Source: Planctomycetota bacterium | GTDB lineage: Bacteria > Planctomycetota > Planctomycetia > Pirellulales > Lacipirellulaceae | Direction of reading: 5' to 3' | Length of the DNA stretch: 64,000 nt | NCBI GenBank assembly: GCA_024278955.1 | Contig: JAJRSE010000025.1 | Span: 48,395-112,394, forward strand | Shown here: one piece after another, positions 1 to 9,658 of the stretch | How positions within the stretch are numbered: the first letter of the stretch is position 1 | Layout of the letters: every line of letters starts with the position of its first letter | Notes under the pieces: model-generated | What the model was told of the DNA's origin: nothing | What the model saw: only the letters and a program-made list of their open reading frames with translations | Database searches by the model: none | Position numbers and translations under genes: made by a program

Positions 1-2871
1 ACCTCCCCCCTGCCCAAACACGCTCCGCCCTCAGCCGTCGAGGCCTTAATCCGTATCCGGGGAGCACGAACCCATAATCTCAAGAATGTCGATCTCGACA
101 TTCCCCAGCACCAGCTGGTCGTAATGACAGGACTCAGCGGGTCGGGCAAAAGTTCGCTTGCCTTCGACACTTTACTGGCCGAGGGCCAAAGGCAGTACAT
201 CGAGAGCCTCTCGGCCTATGCTCGCCAGTTTTTCAACCAGCTCGAACGCCCCGATGTCGATGCCATCGAAGGGCTCCAGCCGACAATCGCTATCGACCAG
301 AACGCGACCAGCCACAATCCGAGGAGCACCGTCGCGACCGTTACCGAAATCTACGACTTTCTCCGCGTCCTGATGGCTCGGGTGGCTGAGGTGGCTTGCC
401 CCGACTGCAACACGCCGATCGCGCAGCAGACCCCCGTCGAGATACAACAATCGATCGAAACGCTGCCCGAAAAAACAAAAGTCTTGATCCTTGCCCCCAT
501 GGTACGCGGCCGCAAAGGCAAGCACCAAGAAGTGATCGACCTGATACGCCGAGAGGGGTTTGTGCGCGTACGAATCGACGGACAGACCTACGAGCTAGAA
601 AGCATCCCCGAGCTCTCGTCAAGAAAAACTCACGACATCGAGGCGGTCGTCGACCGGGTGATCATTCGCCCAGGACTAGAAGACCGCCTAGCCGAGTCGG
701 TACGACATGCCCTCAAGTATGGCGAGGGGTCGCTACGGATCAGCTACCTCACTCCCGACGCCAATTCCTCCGAAGACGAAAACGTCTGGCAAGAACGAGT
801 CTACAGCACTCAATACGCATGTCCCGATTGCAAACGAAGCTTGGCAGAAGTCGAACCACGTACCTTTAGCTTCAACAGCCCTTACGGTGCATGCCGCACC
901 TGCGACGGACTTTCGGCTCGCGAGGGATTCGATGCCGAGCTTGTGCTGCCCAACCTAAGCCTTTCGCTTGCCGAGGGAGCCCTTGCCCCCTGGCGAGGAG
1001 CGGCAAGTGCAGCCCGTAAAAAACAAAAAAACTTGCTCGAACAGTTTCTTCAACAAGCCAAGCTCGACTGGAAAACGCCGCTGGAAAAATGGTCCGAAAA
1101 AAACCGGCAAACACTACTCAGCGGCGACGGAAAGAAATTTCTCGGCGTGTTGGTCCATCTAGAAATGGACTACGCCAAAGCCAAAAGCGACACCACTCAG
1201 CAACACCTGGCCCAATTCCGAGCAAAAATCTCTTGCCCCGATTGCGAGGGATCAAGACTCCAGCCAGAAGCCCGTGCTTGCCGCTTGGCGGGGCTCGCGA
1301 TTCATGAAATTACCGCCTTGCCCATCGACCAAGCCCACGAGTTTTTTCTGGCCTTGAAGTTCGATCCTTGCGAACAACCGATCGGCGAACCTTTGGTCGC
1401 TGAAATCGTCAAACGCCTCGCTTTCCTAAGGCAAGTAGGCGTCGACTATCTCTCGCTCGATCGGCCGGCAGACACACTCAGTGGAGGCGAAATGCAGCGA
1501 GTGAGGCTCGCCACAAGCATCGGCTCGGGACTGGTCGGCGTGCTCTACATTCTCGACGAACCCTCCATCGGTCTTCATCCGCGAGATAACGAACGACTCA
1601 TCCAGTCGCTCCGCGATCTCCAGCAGCAGGGCAATACCGTCCTCGTCGTCGAGCACGACGAAGCGATGATGCGCTCCGCCGATTGGCTCATCGACATCGG
1701 CCCCGGTGCCGGAGAGCGGGGAGGCCAAGTCGTTAGCCAAGGCACTCCCGAACAGGTTGCTCAAGATCCCAACTCGATTACTGGCGGATACTTGTCCGGT
1801 CGACTCGAAATCAAGCCGCCCGAAAAACGCCGGCGCGTAGCCAAGTCGCGATGCTTGCAGCTCGAAGGAGTAACAACCAACAACCTACAAAACATCGACA
1901 TCGCCTTTCCGCTTGGCACTTTCACTTGTGTAACCGGCGTCAGCGGCTCTGGCAAAAGCTCCTTGGTGGTCGACACCCTGGCACGAGCCTTGGCACGAAA
2001 ACTCAACGGCGCTGCCGCCAAGCCTGGACCCTACCGAACACTACGTGGCACCAGCCAACTCGACCGATTGATCCACGTCGACCAATCGCCGATCGGCCGC
2101 ACCCCCCGATCGAATCCGGCAACCTACACCGGCGTGTTCGACGAAATTCGCCGCGTTTTCGCGGGCACCAAACATGCCAAGCAGCTTGGCTACAAACTGG
2201 GCCGTTTTAGCTTCAACACCAAAGGGGGCCGCTGCGAGCAGTGCCAAGGCCAAGGCGTCCAGAAAATCGAAATGCGATTCTTGCCCGATTTGTTCGTCGA
2301 CTGCCCAATCTGCCACGGTCGGCAATTCAACCGGCAAACACTTGCCGTGCGGTATCGCGAAAAATCCATTGCCAACGTCCTCGCAATGAGCATCGACGAA
2401 GCGGCTGATTTTTTCGAAAACCACGCCTCAATCCACCGCATGCTCACAAGCCTAGAAGAAGTAGGACTAGGGTATCTTACCCTAGGCCAGCGTTCGACGA
2501 CTCTCTCGGGAGGCGAAGCCCAACGGATCAAGCTCGCCGCTGAACTGGGAAGGCCCTCTCCTGGCAAGACGCTTTACATTCTCGACGAACCGACCACCGG
2601 CCTCCACGTCGACGACATCGGCCGCCTGCTAATTGTCCTGCAACAACTGGTCGACCTTGGGCACACCGTCCTCGTGATCGAACACAACCTCGAGGTTATC
2701 CGATCTGCCGACTGGGTCATCGATCTCGGCCCAGGAGGCGGCATCGCCGGCGGACAAATCGTCGCCACCGGCACGCCAGAGGAAATCGCAGACTCCGAAG
2801 TAAGTTTTACGGGGCAGTGGTTGGGCGATCTCCCTAGAGCCCGTTTGAAACTTCCGTTAGCTACCGACTAG
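1..2871 (+). CDS. uvrA: Excinuclease ABC subunit A (UvrA), 5' end truncated by window
   Basis: The frame is open from base 1 (..[41 protein letters not shown]). Two ABC ATPase modules, zinc-finger CxxC pairs, LSGGE signatures and '[11 protein letters not shown]' are present. Confidence 0.97.
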   Translation, partial: TSPLPKHAPPSAVEALIRIRGARTHNLKNVDLDIPQHQLVVMTGLSGSGKSSLAFDTLLAEGQRQYIESLSAYARQFFNQLERPDVDAIEGLQPTIAIDQNATSHNPRSTVATVTEIYDFLRVLMARVAEVACPDCNTPIAQQTPVEIQQSIETLPEKTKVLILAPMVRGRKGKHQEVIDLIRREGFVRVRIDGQTYELESIPELSSRKTHDIEAVVDRVIIRPGLEDRLAESVRHALKYGEGSLRISYLTPDANSSEDENVWQERVYSTQYACPDCKRSLAEVEPRTFSFNSPYGACRTCDGLSAREGFDAELVLPNLSLSLAEGALAPWRGAASAARKKQKNLLEQFLQQAKLDWKTPLEKWSEKNRQTLLSGDGKKFLGVLVHLEMDYAKAKSDTTQQHLAQFRAKISCPDCEGSRLQPEARACRLAGLAIHEITALPIDQAHEFFLALKFDPCEQPIGEPLVAEIVKRLAFLRQVGVDYLSLDRPADTLSGGEMQRVRLATSIGSGLVGVLYILDEPSIGLHPRDNERLIQSLRDLQQQGNTVLVVEHDEAMMRSADWLIDIGPGAGERGGQVVSQGTPEQVAQDPNSITGGYLSGRLEIKPPEKRRRVAKSRCLQLEGVTTNNLQNIDIAFPLGTFTCVTGVSGSGKSSLVVDTLARALARKLNGAAAKPGPYRTLRGTSQLDRLIHVDQSPIGRTPRSNPATYTGVFDEIRRVFAGTKHAKQLGYKLGRFSFNTKGGRCEQCQGQGVQKIEMRFLPDLFVDCPICHGRQFNRQTLAVRYREKSIANVLAMSIDEAADFFENHASIHRMLTSLEEVGLGYLTLGQRSTTLSGGEAQRIKLAAELGRPSPGKTLYILDEPTTGLHVDDIGRLLIVLQQLVDLGHTVLVIEHNLEVIRSADWVIDLGPGGGIAGGQIVATGTPEEIADSEVSFTGQWLGDLPRARLKLPLATD

Positions 2872-2900
2872 TCGTCCATCGCTGCTTGGTTTTCGGGTGC

Positions 2901-2923
2901 CACTGCTGGCTTGTCCAGCAGTG
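2901..2923. repeat. Intergenic hairpin CACTGCTGG-cttgt-CCAGCAGTG just after the uvrA stop
   Basis: Perfect 9-bp stem with a 5-nt loop, read directly. Confidence 0.7.
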
Positions 2924-2987
2924 TGAAGCGGGTATCAGTGTTCGGAAAGGATCGTTCGGAAAGGACAAAGACAACCGCGCATAAAAA

Positions 2988-3019
2988 ATGCCGGGCTTCG
3001 ATAACTCGAACCCCGGCAT
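2988..3019 (-). terminator. Rho-independent terminator of the Cys-rich protein gene
   Basis: ATGCCGGGCTTCGA-taac-TCGAACCCCGGCAT stem (one mismatch). On the minus strand it is followed by TTTTTT. Confidence 0.75.
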
Positions 3020-3048
3020 CTTGTTTTTACTACTAGCTAAGCTGGTGC

Positions 3049-3627
3049 TCAGGTAGTGGCATCGGCTTCAGGAGCCTCAGGAGCGGCTTCAGGAGCTGCG
3101 GCGGGGGCAGCGGCCGGAGCAACTTCGCCGGCACCACAGCTGCTGCAACCAGATGGAGCAATTGCTTCGCTGGTACCACAGCTGCTGCAACCAGCTGGAG
3201 CGGCGGCTTCGACACCACAGCTGCTGCATGACGAAACAGGAACGCTGCAACCTTGGGTCTCGTAACCACAAGTCTGAACGCACGATTTCTTGCATGCCTT
3301 ACGCTTTTGACGACGGCTCTGGCAGCAAGTGTTGCAGCTGCTTTCACAAGCTGGGGCAGCTTCGCAGCATGAAACTGGAGCAGCTTCACAACATGGAGCT
3401 GGAGCAGCTTCGCAGCAAGGGGCTGGGGCAGCTTCGCAACTTGGGGCTGGGGCACAGCACTTGTCGCGACGCGAGCTACGTTGCGTGCGGCAACGCTGTG
3501 GCTTGCACTTTTGCTTGCAGCACTTCTTGCCGCCAAACAGACCTGCTTCGGCTTGGCTTGTGCCTACAACGGCAAAGCCTGCGACCAAAACCATAAAGGC
3601 TGCGGCCAAGGTAATAACTCGGTTCAT
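3049..3627 (-). CDS. Secreted cysteine-rich repeat protein (CCEAAPAP repeats)
   Basis: Signal peptide MNRVITLAAAFMVLVAGFAVVGTSQAEA, then GLFGGKKCCKQKC and tandem CCEAAPA units; terminator directly downstream. Confidence 0.8.
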   Translation of the reverse strand: MNRVITLAAAFMVLVAGFAVVGTSQAEAGLFGGKKCCKQKCKPQRCRTQRSSRRDKCCAPAPSCEAAPAPCCEAAPAPCCEAAPVSCCEAAPACESSCNTCCQSRRQKRKACKKSCVQTCGYETQGCSVPVSSCSSCGVEAAAPAGCSSCGTSEAIAPSGCSSCGAGEVAPAAAPAAAPEAAPEAPEADATT

Positions 3628-4180
3628 AGTGGTAACTCCCTCTGAATAAAAATGGGTGGTAAACGTCTTACGTTGCTACGTGAAGTGAAACCTCGGCCAC
3701 CAAAATACCTTCCCCCCTCTTGCGCCACGATGGCCGGCAGCAGCGGGGTTTACGATCTATTGTCGGGCTCGATCTGCACAAAACCACATAAATTGCAGTG
3801 TTTGCGACTCGCGAACCTCTCTCTTGGTTTCCAGGAAAGCCTGTTCGACTTTGCCGATTAGCCAAGTTAGGTCGACCACGATAACACGGCTGGTCGGGGT
3901 GTCAAGTGGTTGGAAAGGCGAAAGCCAAGAAGCTCTGCCGAATTCCGCAGTCATTAAGAATTCAGCCGTCTATCGCGGCAGAACGGCAAAGAATGAGGCA
4001 AACAAAAAAATCGCGTTAAGCTTTAGCCAGTAAACCACTTAGGGAAGAAAGCTGGCACACGGGTTCTGTTGCGAATTTTGAGTTTATTGCGGCCAGTGAA
4101 AACACCTTTGCGTGGAGAATATCCCCGGAATTTCGTATCTTTCGAATATTTCGGGGTTCCCCCTTAATTCTCTAGCGAAG

Positions 4181-4735
4181 CTATCGGATCCGATTTCCGG
4201 AAGGCTGCATCGCCTGCCGTGGAATACCGTCCTGCTGACTGGGGCCGACCGGACTGAGGGCGTCTATCAACTGCCCGGGGTTCTCGAAATTCACGAGGAC
4301 CGGGGGCTGGCCGGGACCCATGTGGGCGGCCATCCCAGAGATGCGCCAACCCAATTCGGTCAGCCGTAGTCCCCAGGTCATATTTTCCTCATAGGGACTG
4401 CCATCGGCATTCTTCTCGATCCAAACCGAGTCGACAAACGCCTTGTCTTCCTCAAACATCTCGATCTCGCCGACTCGAAACTGGGCCGTCTCGCTAGCCG
4501 GTGGTGCGAAGTCCATTCCTTCTTCTTCAATTCGCTTCAGCGCCAGAGGCGTCAACTTGGCGCTTGCTTGCTCTGATTTGCCGAGTCGAACCGCATCGAG
4601 AAACTCAACCACCACCTCGGCGGGCGAGTCTTGCTCGACGGAAACCAAAGCGACTCCACCTGAAGAATCGGTTTTGGAACAGCCAAGACCAATCAGTAAG
4701 CCGGCCGCCAGGAAAGACAAAAGGGTATTTCGCAT
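4181..4735 (-). CDS. Putative lipoprotein
   Basis: From the internal ATG: MRNTLLSFLAAGLLIGLGCSKTDSSGG, a lipobox-like LGC. The longer ORF start at 4849 is less likely. Confidence 0.65.
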   Translation of the reverse strand: MRNTLLSFLAAGLLIGLGCSKTDSSGGVALVSVEQDSPAEVVVEFLDAVRLGKSEQASAKLTPLALKRIEEEGMDFAPPASETAQFRVGEIEMFEEDKAFVDSVWIEKNADGSPYEENMTWGLRLTELGWRISGMAAHMGPGQPPVLVNFENPGQLIDALSPVGPSQQDGIPRQAMQPSGNRIR

Positions 4736-4939
4736 TGATGCAACTCCAGCAAGATCGATCGAATGTCTAGAACCGGCTCCAGGCGGTTTCGCGGGCAGAA
4801 GTCTGGCAAAATGGCGATTCCAGGTCAAGCCAAACCCGAGTGCTATCAAAGAGAAAAAGAAGCAAAATCCAAGGAGTCTGAGGCCAAAAACCGAAGTCCT
4901 CTCCCCTCACCTCCGACCTCTCACCTCCAATCCCTCCCT

Positions 4940-6439
4940 CTACCCAGCAATATGCCCGACGCCCATATCCTGCTCGTCACGACGAAACAGTGCTAGCTGC
5001 GATTCAAACGTCGCGGCATCCACTTCCCACGAAGGCTGCGTATCGACGTGTGCCTGACAATGAGCCACAAGCACGCGGTAGAGAAATTTGAACAGCTGTC
5101 GTGGCACTCGAAGCGAGGCAAACGCTTCGATCAGTCGGGTATCGTCGATGCTGTCTTCAAACAAATCGCGAAGCCTCGCGGGATGATCCGGCTCTGCACA
5201 AGCTGCGACCCGAGTATTGGCCAAGTCGTACAACGATTGGCCAGTCCACTCGAGCGACGGAATCATGTTCTGCTTATCAAGCCGTGCCCGTTGGTAAAAA
5301 TCGTGGTTTTCGTTTTGCACAAACTCCGCAAGCTCGGCCGGCAGCAGCAGCTTGAGCCCAAGCCCAGGCTGTTTAAGAAACTTGTTGTCGAGCATCGACC
5401 AAACCAGCCCTCGCATGTTTTCAAGCGAGCCATTAATCAAATGCGGCTCGTCCACCCGATCGACCAAAACCACAACCCCCGAGAATCCAAGCGCCTTGAG
5501 CAACCCTTGGAACTTGTAGAGCAGCTCGTACCGGTCGTCGGTCCGCTTTTTGTTCGGCAGTGGTTGACCGTTGATATCGCGAGCCGAGAATTGCATAAAA
5601 ACCTGCCGAAGCGGATTCACATCGCGATTCACACAGCGAAGGTTCTTCGAGACGCCATAGGCTTGCGTCCACCAACGCCAAACTTGCGCCATCCAAGGCG
5701 ACCAGCCTAGGGCCATCACGAGCCAAGGCCAAACCGTGAGAAAAATCGACCAATCTTTTTTCCACCAAAGAACGTAGTAAACCACCGCCGCCTTCACCAC
5801 GACGCCAATACCACGAGTCATCCAGTTTCGCCAAGGCATGTACCACAGCTTGCGCCGTAGTCGATACCAACGCGATTGAAATACTTCGGTCAGCGAATTG
5901 TCGTAGCACGCGGCAAGCAGTAGCAAGTCGCGTTTCTGAAAACGATCGAGTCGCTTGATCGCATCGCTCGGCAACGAGTTGGCTTCAGAGCCGCTCGGCT
6001 GAGCGCACCCCAAAAGCCGATCGACCAGGCTCGTAATGCCGAGCGAAAGAATCGCATCCATGTGATCCCAAAGTTTCCATTCCGCCAGCACCTTCGCCGG
6101 ATCTCGACGCTTGCGGCCACTTAAACGATCGGCAAATCGGTCGAGAAACGGATTGAAATCGTCGTACTCGATAACAAACGAACGCCCCTCATCGTGAGTA
6201 CGGTTATGTTCGGTAAGCTGCGCAGCCACCTGCAATCGCATGGCCGTTTTGCCTGCTCCCTTTTCGCCAAAAACGAGCGAAGTCGCAGGGCTGGTCGGGT
6301 CGCCATAAACTTTGTCCCAGTTGGGATGAAACGTACTCGTACGACACCGACCCAAAAACACGGGATCGGTCTGAGCATCCTCGTCGGCAAACGGGTTGGC
6401 CGTCATGCCGTGGTGCGTAAGCAGGTCGTGAAGCTTCAT
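4940..6439 (-). CDS. KAP-like P-loop ATPase with inserted transmembrane segments
   Basis: Walker A 'FGEKGAGKTAMRL', Walker B-like 'VVVLVDRVDEP', with a hydrophobic Trp-rich TM region between them. Confidence 0.65.
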   Translation of the reverse strand: MKLHDLLTHHGMTANPFADEDAQTDPVFLGRCRTSTFHPNWDKVYGDPTSPATSLVFGEKGAGKTAMRLQVAAQLTEHNRTHDEGRSFVIEYDDFNPFLDRFADRLSGRKRRDPAKVLAEWKLWDHMDAILSLGITSLVDRLLGCAQPSGSEANSLPSDAIKRLDRFQKRDLLLLAACYDNSLTEVFQSRWYRLRRKLWYMPWRNWMTRGIGVVVKAAVVYYVLWWKKDWSIFLTVWPWLVMALGWSPWMAQVWRWWTQAYGVSKNLRCVNRDVNPLRQVFMQFSARDINGQPLPNKKRTDDRYELLYKFQGLLKALGFSGVVVLVDRVDEPHLINGSLENMRGLVWSMLDNKFLKQPGLGLKLLLPAELAEFVQNENHDFYQRARLDKQNMIPSLEWTGQSLYDLANTRVAACAEPDHPARLRDLFEDSIDDTRLIEAFASLRVPRQLFKFLYRVLVAHCQAHVDTQPSWEVDAATFESQLALFRRDEQDMGVGHIAG

Positions 6440-6631
6440 AACGGGAGGGGCATCAGACAGGTGAACGGGGCGAGTAAGAAAACGGTCCCTAAAGTATAGG
6501 TCGCTACGGCGTAGTTCGTCGCCACAGCTTAGGACCTGGGCCTCCGTTCTCTGCTGCCTTCGACTGGCCTAAACAGCCGATTGTGAGTACCCTTACGGAT
6601 AGAGGGGCTGCTTGCTTGAAGTGCAGGCGAC

Positions 6632-7084
6632 TTGAAATTGAGGCACACCATGAAGAATGAACCCCGCTATGGCTATTATCCCTGGTGGCCCCAGGACGGC
6701 GACGACTGGCTCCATCCCGAGGATGTCGAGCTAGCACGAAATCGCTTCCCAAGCATGCGAATTTACCGCCGCGAATGTGCAGACGGCGATTACGAGATCC
6801 TCCACTACGGCGACGAACAACTTCGCATCCTGCCTTCGCTGTGGCAGGAAGTCGATAGCGAGGGCTTTGAAATCGGCGACTGGGTCGAAGTCTTATCGCG
6901 TGGCCTACGCAATACTCCGCGGACCGGAACGATTCGCGAAATGGTCTGGGACGGGAAGCACCGCGGCATTCGATACCAAATCCTGGAAAACGATCAGCCA
7001 ATCGCCGAGCAATACACGGCAGACGACCTGCGCCATATCGAACCCACCAGCCCCTACTCCCCAGCCCCCAGTCCCTTCTCCTAA
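6632..7084 (+). CDS. Conserved hypothetical protein
   Basis: 150-aa ORF, likely starting at the internal Met (MKNEPRYGYYPWWPQDGDDW). It fills the gap between flanking genes. Confidence 0.55.
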   Translation: MKLRHTMKNEPRYGYYPWWPQDGDDWLHPEDVELARNRFPSMRIYRRECADGDYEILHYGDEQLRILPSLWQEVDSEGFEIGDWVEVLSRGLRNTPRTGTIREMVWDGKHRGIRYQILENDQPIAEQYTADDLRHIEPTSPYSPAPSPFS

Positions 7085-8460
7085 TGCTGTGCGTATTTCC
7101 CGTCTTCCAGCCCAAGCTTTTTCATCTTCTTGTAAAGCGTCGTACGGTTTACGCCTAACGAGTCTGCCGTCGCGTTACGGTTCCAGTTGTTCGATTCCAG
7201 TACGTCAAGAATAATTTGACGCTCCGGCTCTTCGAGGGCTTCTTTAAGCGTCATGTTGCCAATCCGAGGAATCGAGATACTAGGCCCCCCCAGCACATCG
7301 CGAGGCAAGTCGCCCGGGACAATCACATTCCCCTTGCCCAAGAGCACGGCTCGCTCGACCACGTTTTGCAACTCGCGAATGTTACCTGGCCAAGGATAAG
7401 CTTCTAACGAAGCCAGGGCTTCTTCACTAAAACCATTGACCGGACGATTGGTGTCTTCTTTGAGTTCTTCCAAGAAACTTTGGGCAAGCAAAGGAATATC
7501 GGCAGGCCGCTGCCGCAACCCAGGAAGCTCGATGTTGATCACGTTGATCCGATAATAAAGATCTTGGCGGAAGTTGCCCTTAGCGACTTCGTCGACGAGG
7601 TTTTCGTTCGTCGCCAGGATCACACGCACATCGACCTTGAATGTTTTATCGCCACCGACTTGCTCGAATTCGAGCTCTTGAAGCACTCGGAGCAGCTTCA
7701 CTTGCATCGCGGGGCTAGCAGTTCCGATTTCGTCAAGAAAAATCGTGCCACCGTTGGCTTGCATAAACTTGCCAATCTTGTTGCTCGTCGCGCCGGTGAA
7801 TGCACCAGAAACGTGGCCAAACAGCTCGCTTTCGAGAAGATTCTCTGGCAAAGCACCGCAAGCAATTTCGATAAACGGCTTGGCCGAGCGGCTACTATGG
7901 CGATGGATCGCACGTGCAATCATCGACTTCCCCGTACCGCTTTCGCCCGTAATCAACACCGTCGCCTTCGTGTCGGCGATGCTTTCGACCATGTCAAAAA
8001 CTTTGAGCATTCGAGGGTCTTGCCCGACGATGTTGTCCATCGCGTTATGCTTTTCAAGCTGTTTTCGCAGCTCGGTGTTTTCTTCGACCACCTGACGCTG
8101 AGTAAAAGCTCGCTCAAGACACATCAATAGCTCGTCGTCGATCAGTGGCTTGGTCAAATAGTCCGTAGCCCCGGCCCGAATCGCTTCGACCGCCGCATCG
8201 GCGTCGCCGTAACCGGTCATCAACACGACGTTACTCTCGGGATAGCTGCGGCGCACCTGCTCCAGGAGATCAAAACCATCGCCATCCTGCAGCCGAACAT
8301 CGACCAGCAACATCTCGTAGCTTTTCTTGCGCAATCGCTCCAATGCATCGGCACAGCCCGACGAAGTATCGACCGCGAGGCCTTGGCTGCGAAGCCAGTC
8401 GGCCATTGATTCTAGTAAATGTCGATCGTCGTCGACTAGCAAAAGGGAACCCTGTATCAT
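7081..8460 (-). CDS. Sigma-54-dependent response regulator (NtrC family)
   Basis: Receiver domain (LLVDDDRHLL..LLVDVRLQDGDG..MTGYGD), AAA+ (GESGTGKSMIARAIH; GAFTGA), C-terminal Fis-type HTH. Start placed at MIQGSLLLVDDD. Confidence 0.93.
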   Translation of the reverse strand: MIQGSLLLVDDDRHLLESMADWLRSQGLAVDTSSGCADALERLRKKSYEMLLVDVRLQDGDGFDLLEQVRRSYPESNVVLMTGYGDADAAVEAIRAGATDYLTKPLIDDELLMCLERAFTQRQVVEENTELRKQLEKHNAMDNIVGQDPRMLKVFDMVESIADTKATVLITGESGTGKSMIARAIHRHSSRSAKPFIEIACGALPENLLESELFGHVSGAFTGATSNKIGKFMQANGGTIFLDEIGTASPAMQVKLLRVLQELEFEQVGGDKTFKVDVRVILATNENLVDEVAKGNFRQDLYYRINVINIELPGLRQRPADIPLLAQSFLEELKEDTNRPVNGFSEEALASLEAYPWPGNIRELQNVVERAVLLGKGNVIVPGDLPRDVLGGPSISIPRIGNMTLKEALEEPERQIILDVLESNNWNRNATADSLGVNRTTLYKKMKKLGLEDGKYAQH

Positions 8461-8824
8461 CGCGCCACTTCTCCCGGCGTAAGGCGCTTGGGTCTCCCAA
8501 AGTTGGGGCCCCAGCGCAGTCTGTCGCAAAGCAATCTCGGTCGAGCCCAAGAGTCTTCGGTAACCGTGCGCTGGGGAGCGGCGCGACGACTTTTCTACCG
8601 AAGGGGAGAATTGACCATGGGCTGTTGCTAAAAAAGTACGTTGCAAGAGGTGACGCGTCAACGAATTCGACCGCACGTGGCAAAAGAGCGCAGGCAGAAA
8701 GAAACAATCGTAACGGTCGCACCGACAAGAGGGTTCGTAGAACCGAGGGTAGGCCGCCAATCCCCCTATCTCGATCGCCGCGACAAAAACAGCGTCTCGC
8801 TTCCCTTAGGCCACTTGATTTGTG

Positions 8825-8935
8825 CCTAGACAGCATTTTGTGGCTAGACGTCGGGCCCCCTTGATCCCCCTGAGAACTCAAATTCCGACTACGACCGCTT
8901 TAATGCCCGAAAACACAAGCCGAGTGCTGTCTAGG
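8825..8935. repeat. 11-bp inverted repeat CCTAGACAGCA ... TGCTGTCTAGG
   Basis: Arms 8825-8835 and 8925-8935, read directly. Confidence 0.5.
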
Positions 8936-9031
8936 TAGCCAGGCGGGCTACGATCGGTTATGATTCTTGCCTGCAAGCAGATTTTCCACCCTTGTTTGGG
9001 CCCTTGAGGCCCCTCTTTCTCGATTCACGCC

Positions 9032-9397
9032 ATGGCCAAAAAGACAGCAAAAAAGAAGACGCCGACCAAAAAAGCGGCCACTACCACGACAAAGAAAACT
9101 GCCGCTAAAAAGGCTAAAAAGGCAAAAACTGCTAAAAAAGCAGCCTCTGCGAGCGAGAAAGACGAACCGGACAAGAAAAAGAAGGCCGCTCCGAAGAAGA
9201 AAAAGGCGAGCCGTGCCCGAGCGGTCAAAGAAATTCGCCTGAAGGCCTATTGGGGAGTCTTTAATCAGTCGCTCAAGCGGGTCGCCCTGTTCGAGTTTAA
9301 CGAGCGGAAGTTGGCCGACAAAAAAGCGGCGGACCTGGGCAAGGGCGGCAAATCTCCGCACTTTGTGCAGCCAGTAAAAGAAGCCATTGAAGGCTGA
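9032..9397 (+). CDS. Lysine-rich (histone H1-like tail) protein with conserved-looking C-terminal domain
   Basis: MAKKTAKKKTPTKKAATTTTKKTAAKKAKKAKTAKKA... followed by a globular segment VKEIRLKAYWGVFNQSLKRVALFEFNERKLADKKAADL. Confidence 0.75.
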   Translation: MAKKTAKKKTPTKKAATTTTKKTAAKKAKKAKTAKKAASASEKDEPDKKKKAAPKKKKASRARAVKEIRLKAYWGVFNQSLKRVALFEFNERKLADKKAADLGKGGKSPHFVQPVKEAIEG

Positions 9398-9658
9398 GCA
9401 AGGTTTCGAACAAAGTTTCTTGGATGCCGCCTAGGTAGGAGGAATTTGCACAAAGTGGCAATTTCCTCAGGCGTTTTTCTTTTTCGCGGCAGGCACATGC
9501 CAGGTTTTCGCAACTGCCGTGCGGTTCAATGATTTTGCCTCGGCCAACAGGCTGACCTGTTGTTTCCTGCAAAATGCCGACGCAACAAACATTGTTTGTC
9601 CTACTAGGCCGTGGTGTTCGTCATGTCGTTGTGGTTCCAATAATTTAGCGCTGTAGTA

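Noticed and set aside
3329-3649. Plus-strand ORFs across the Cys-rich gene
   Set aside because: Periodic AAS/GAG translation is the complement of the CCEAAPA repeats.
8270-8881. 203-aa minus-strand ORF overlapping the response regulator
   Set aside because: Overlaps the receiver domain in another frame; low-complexity basic translation.
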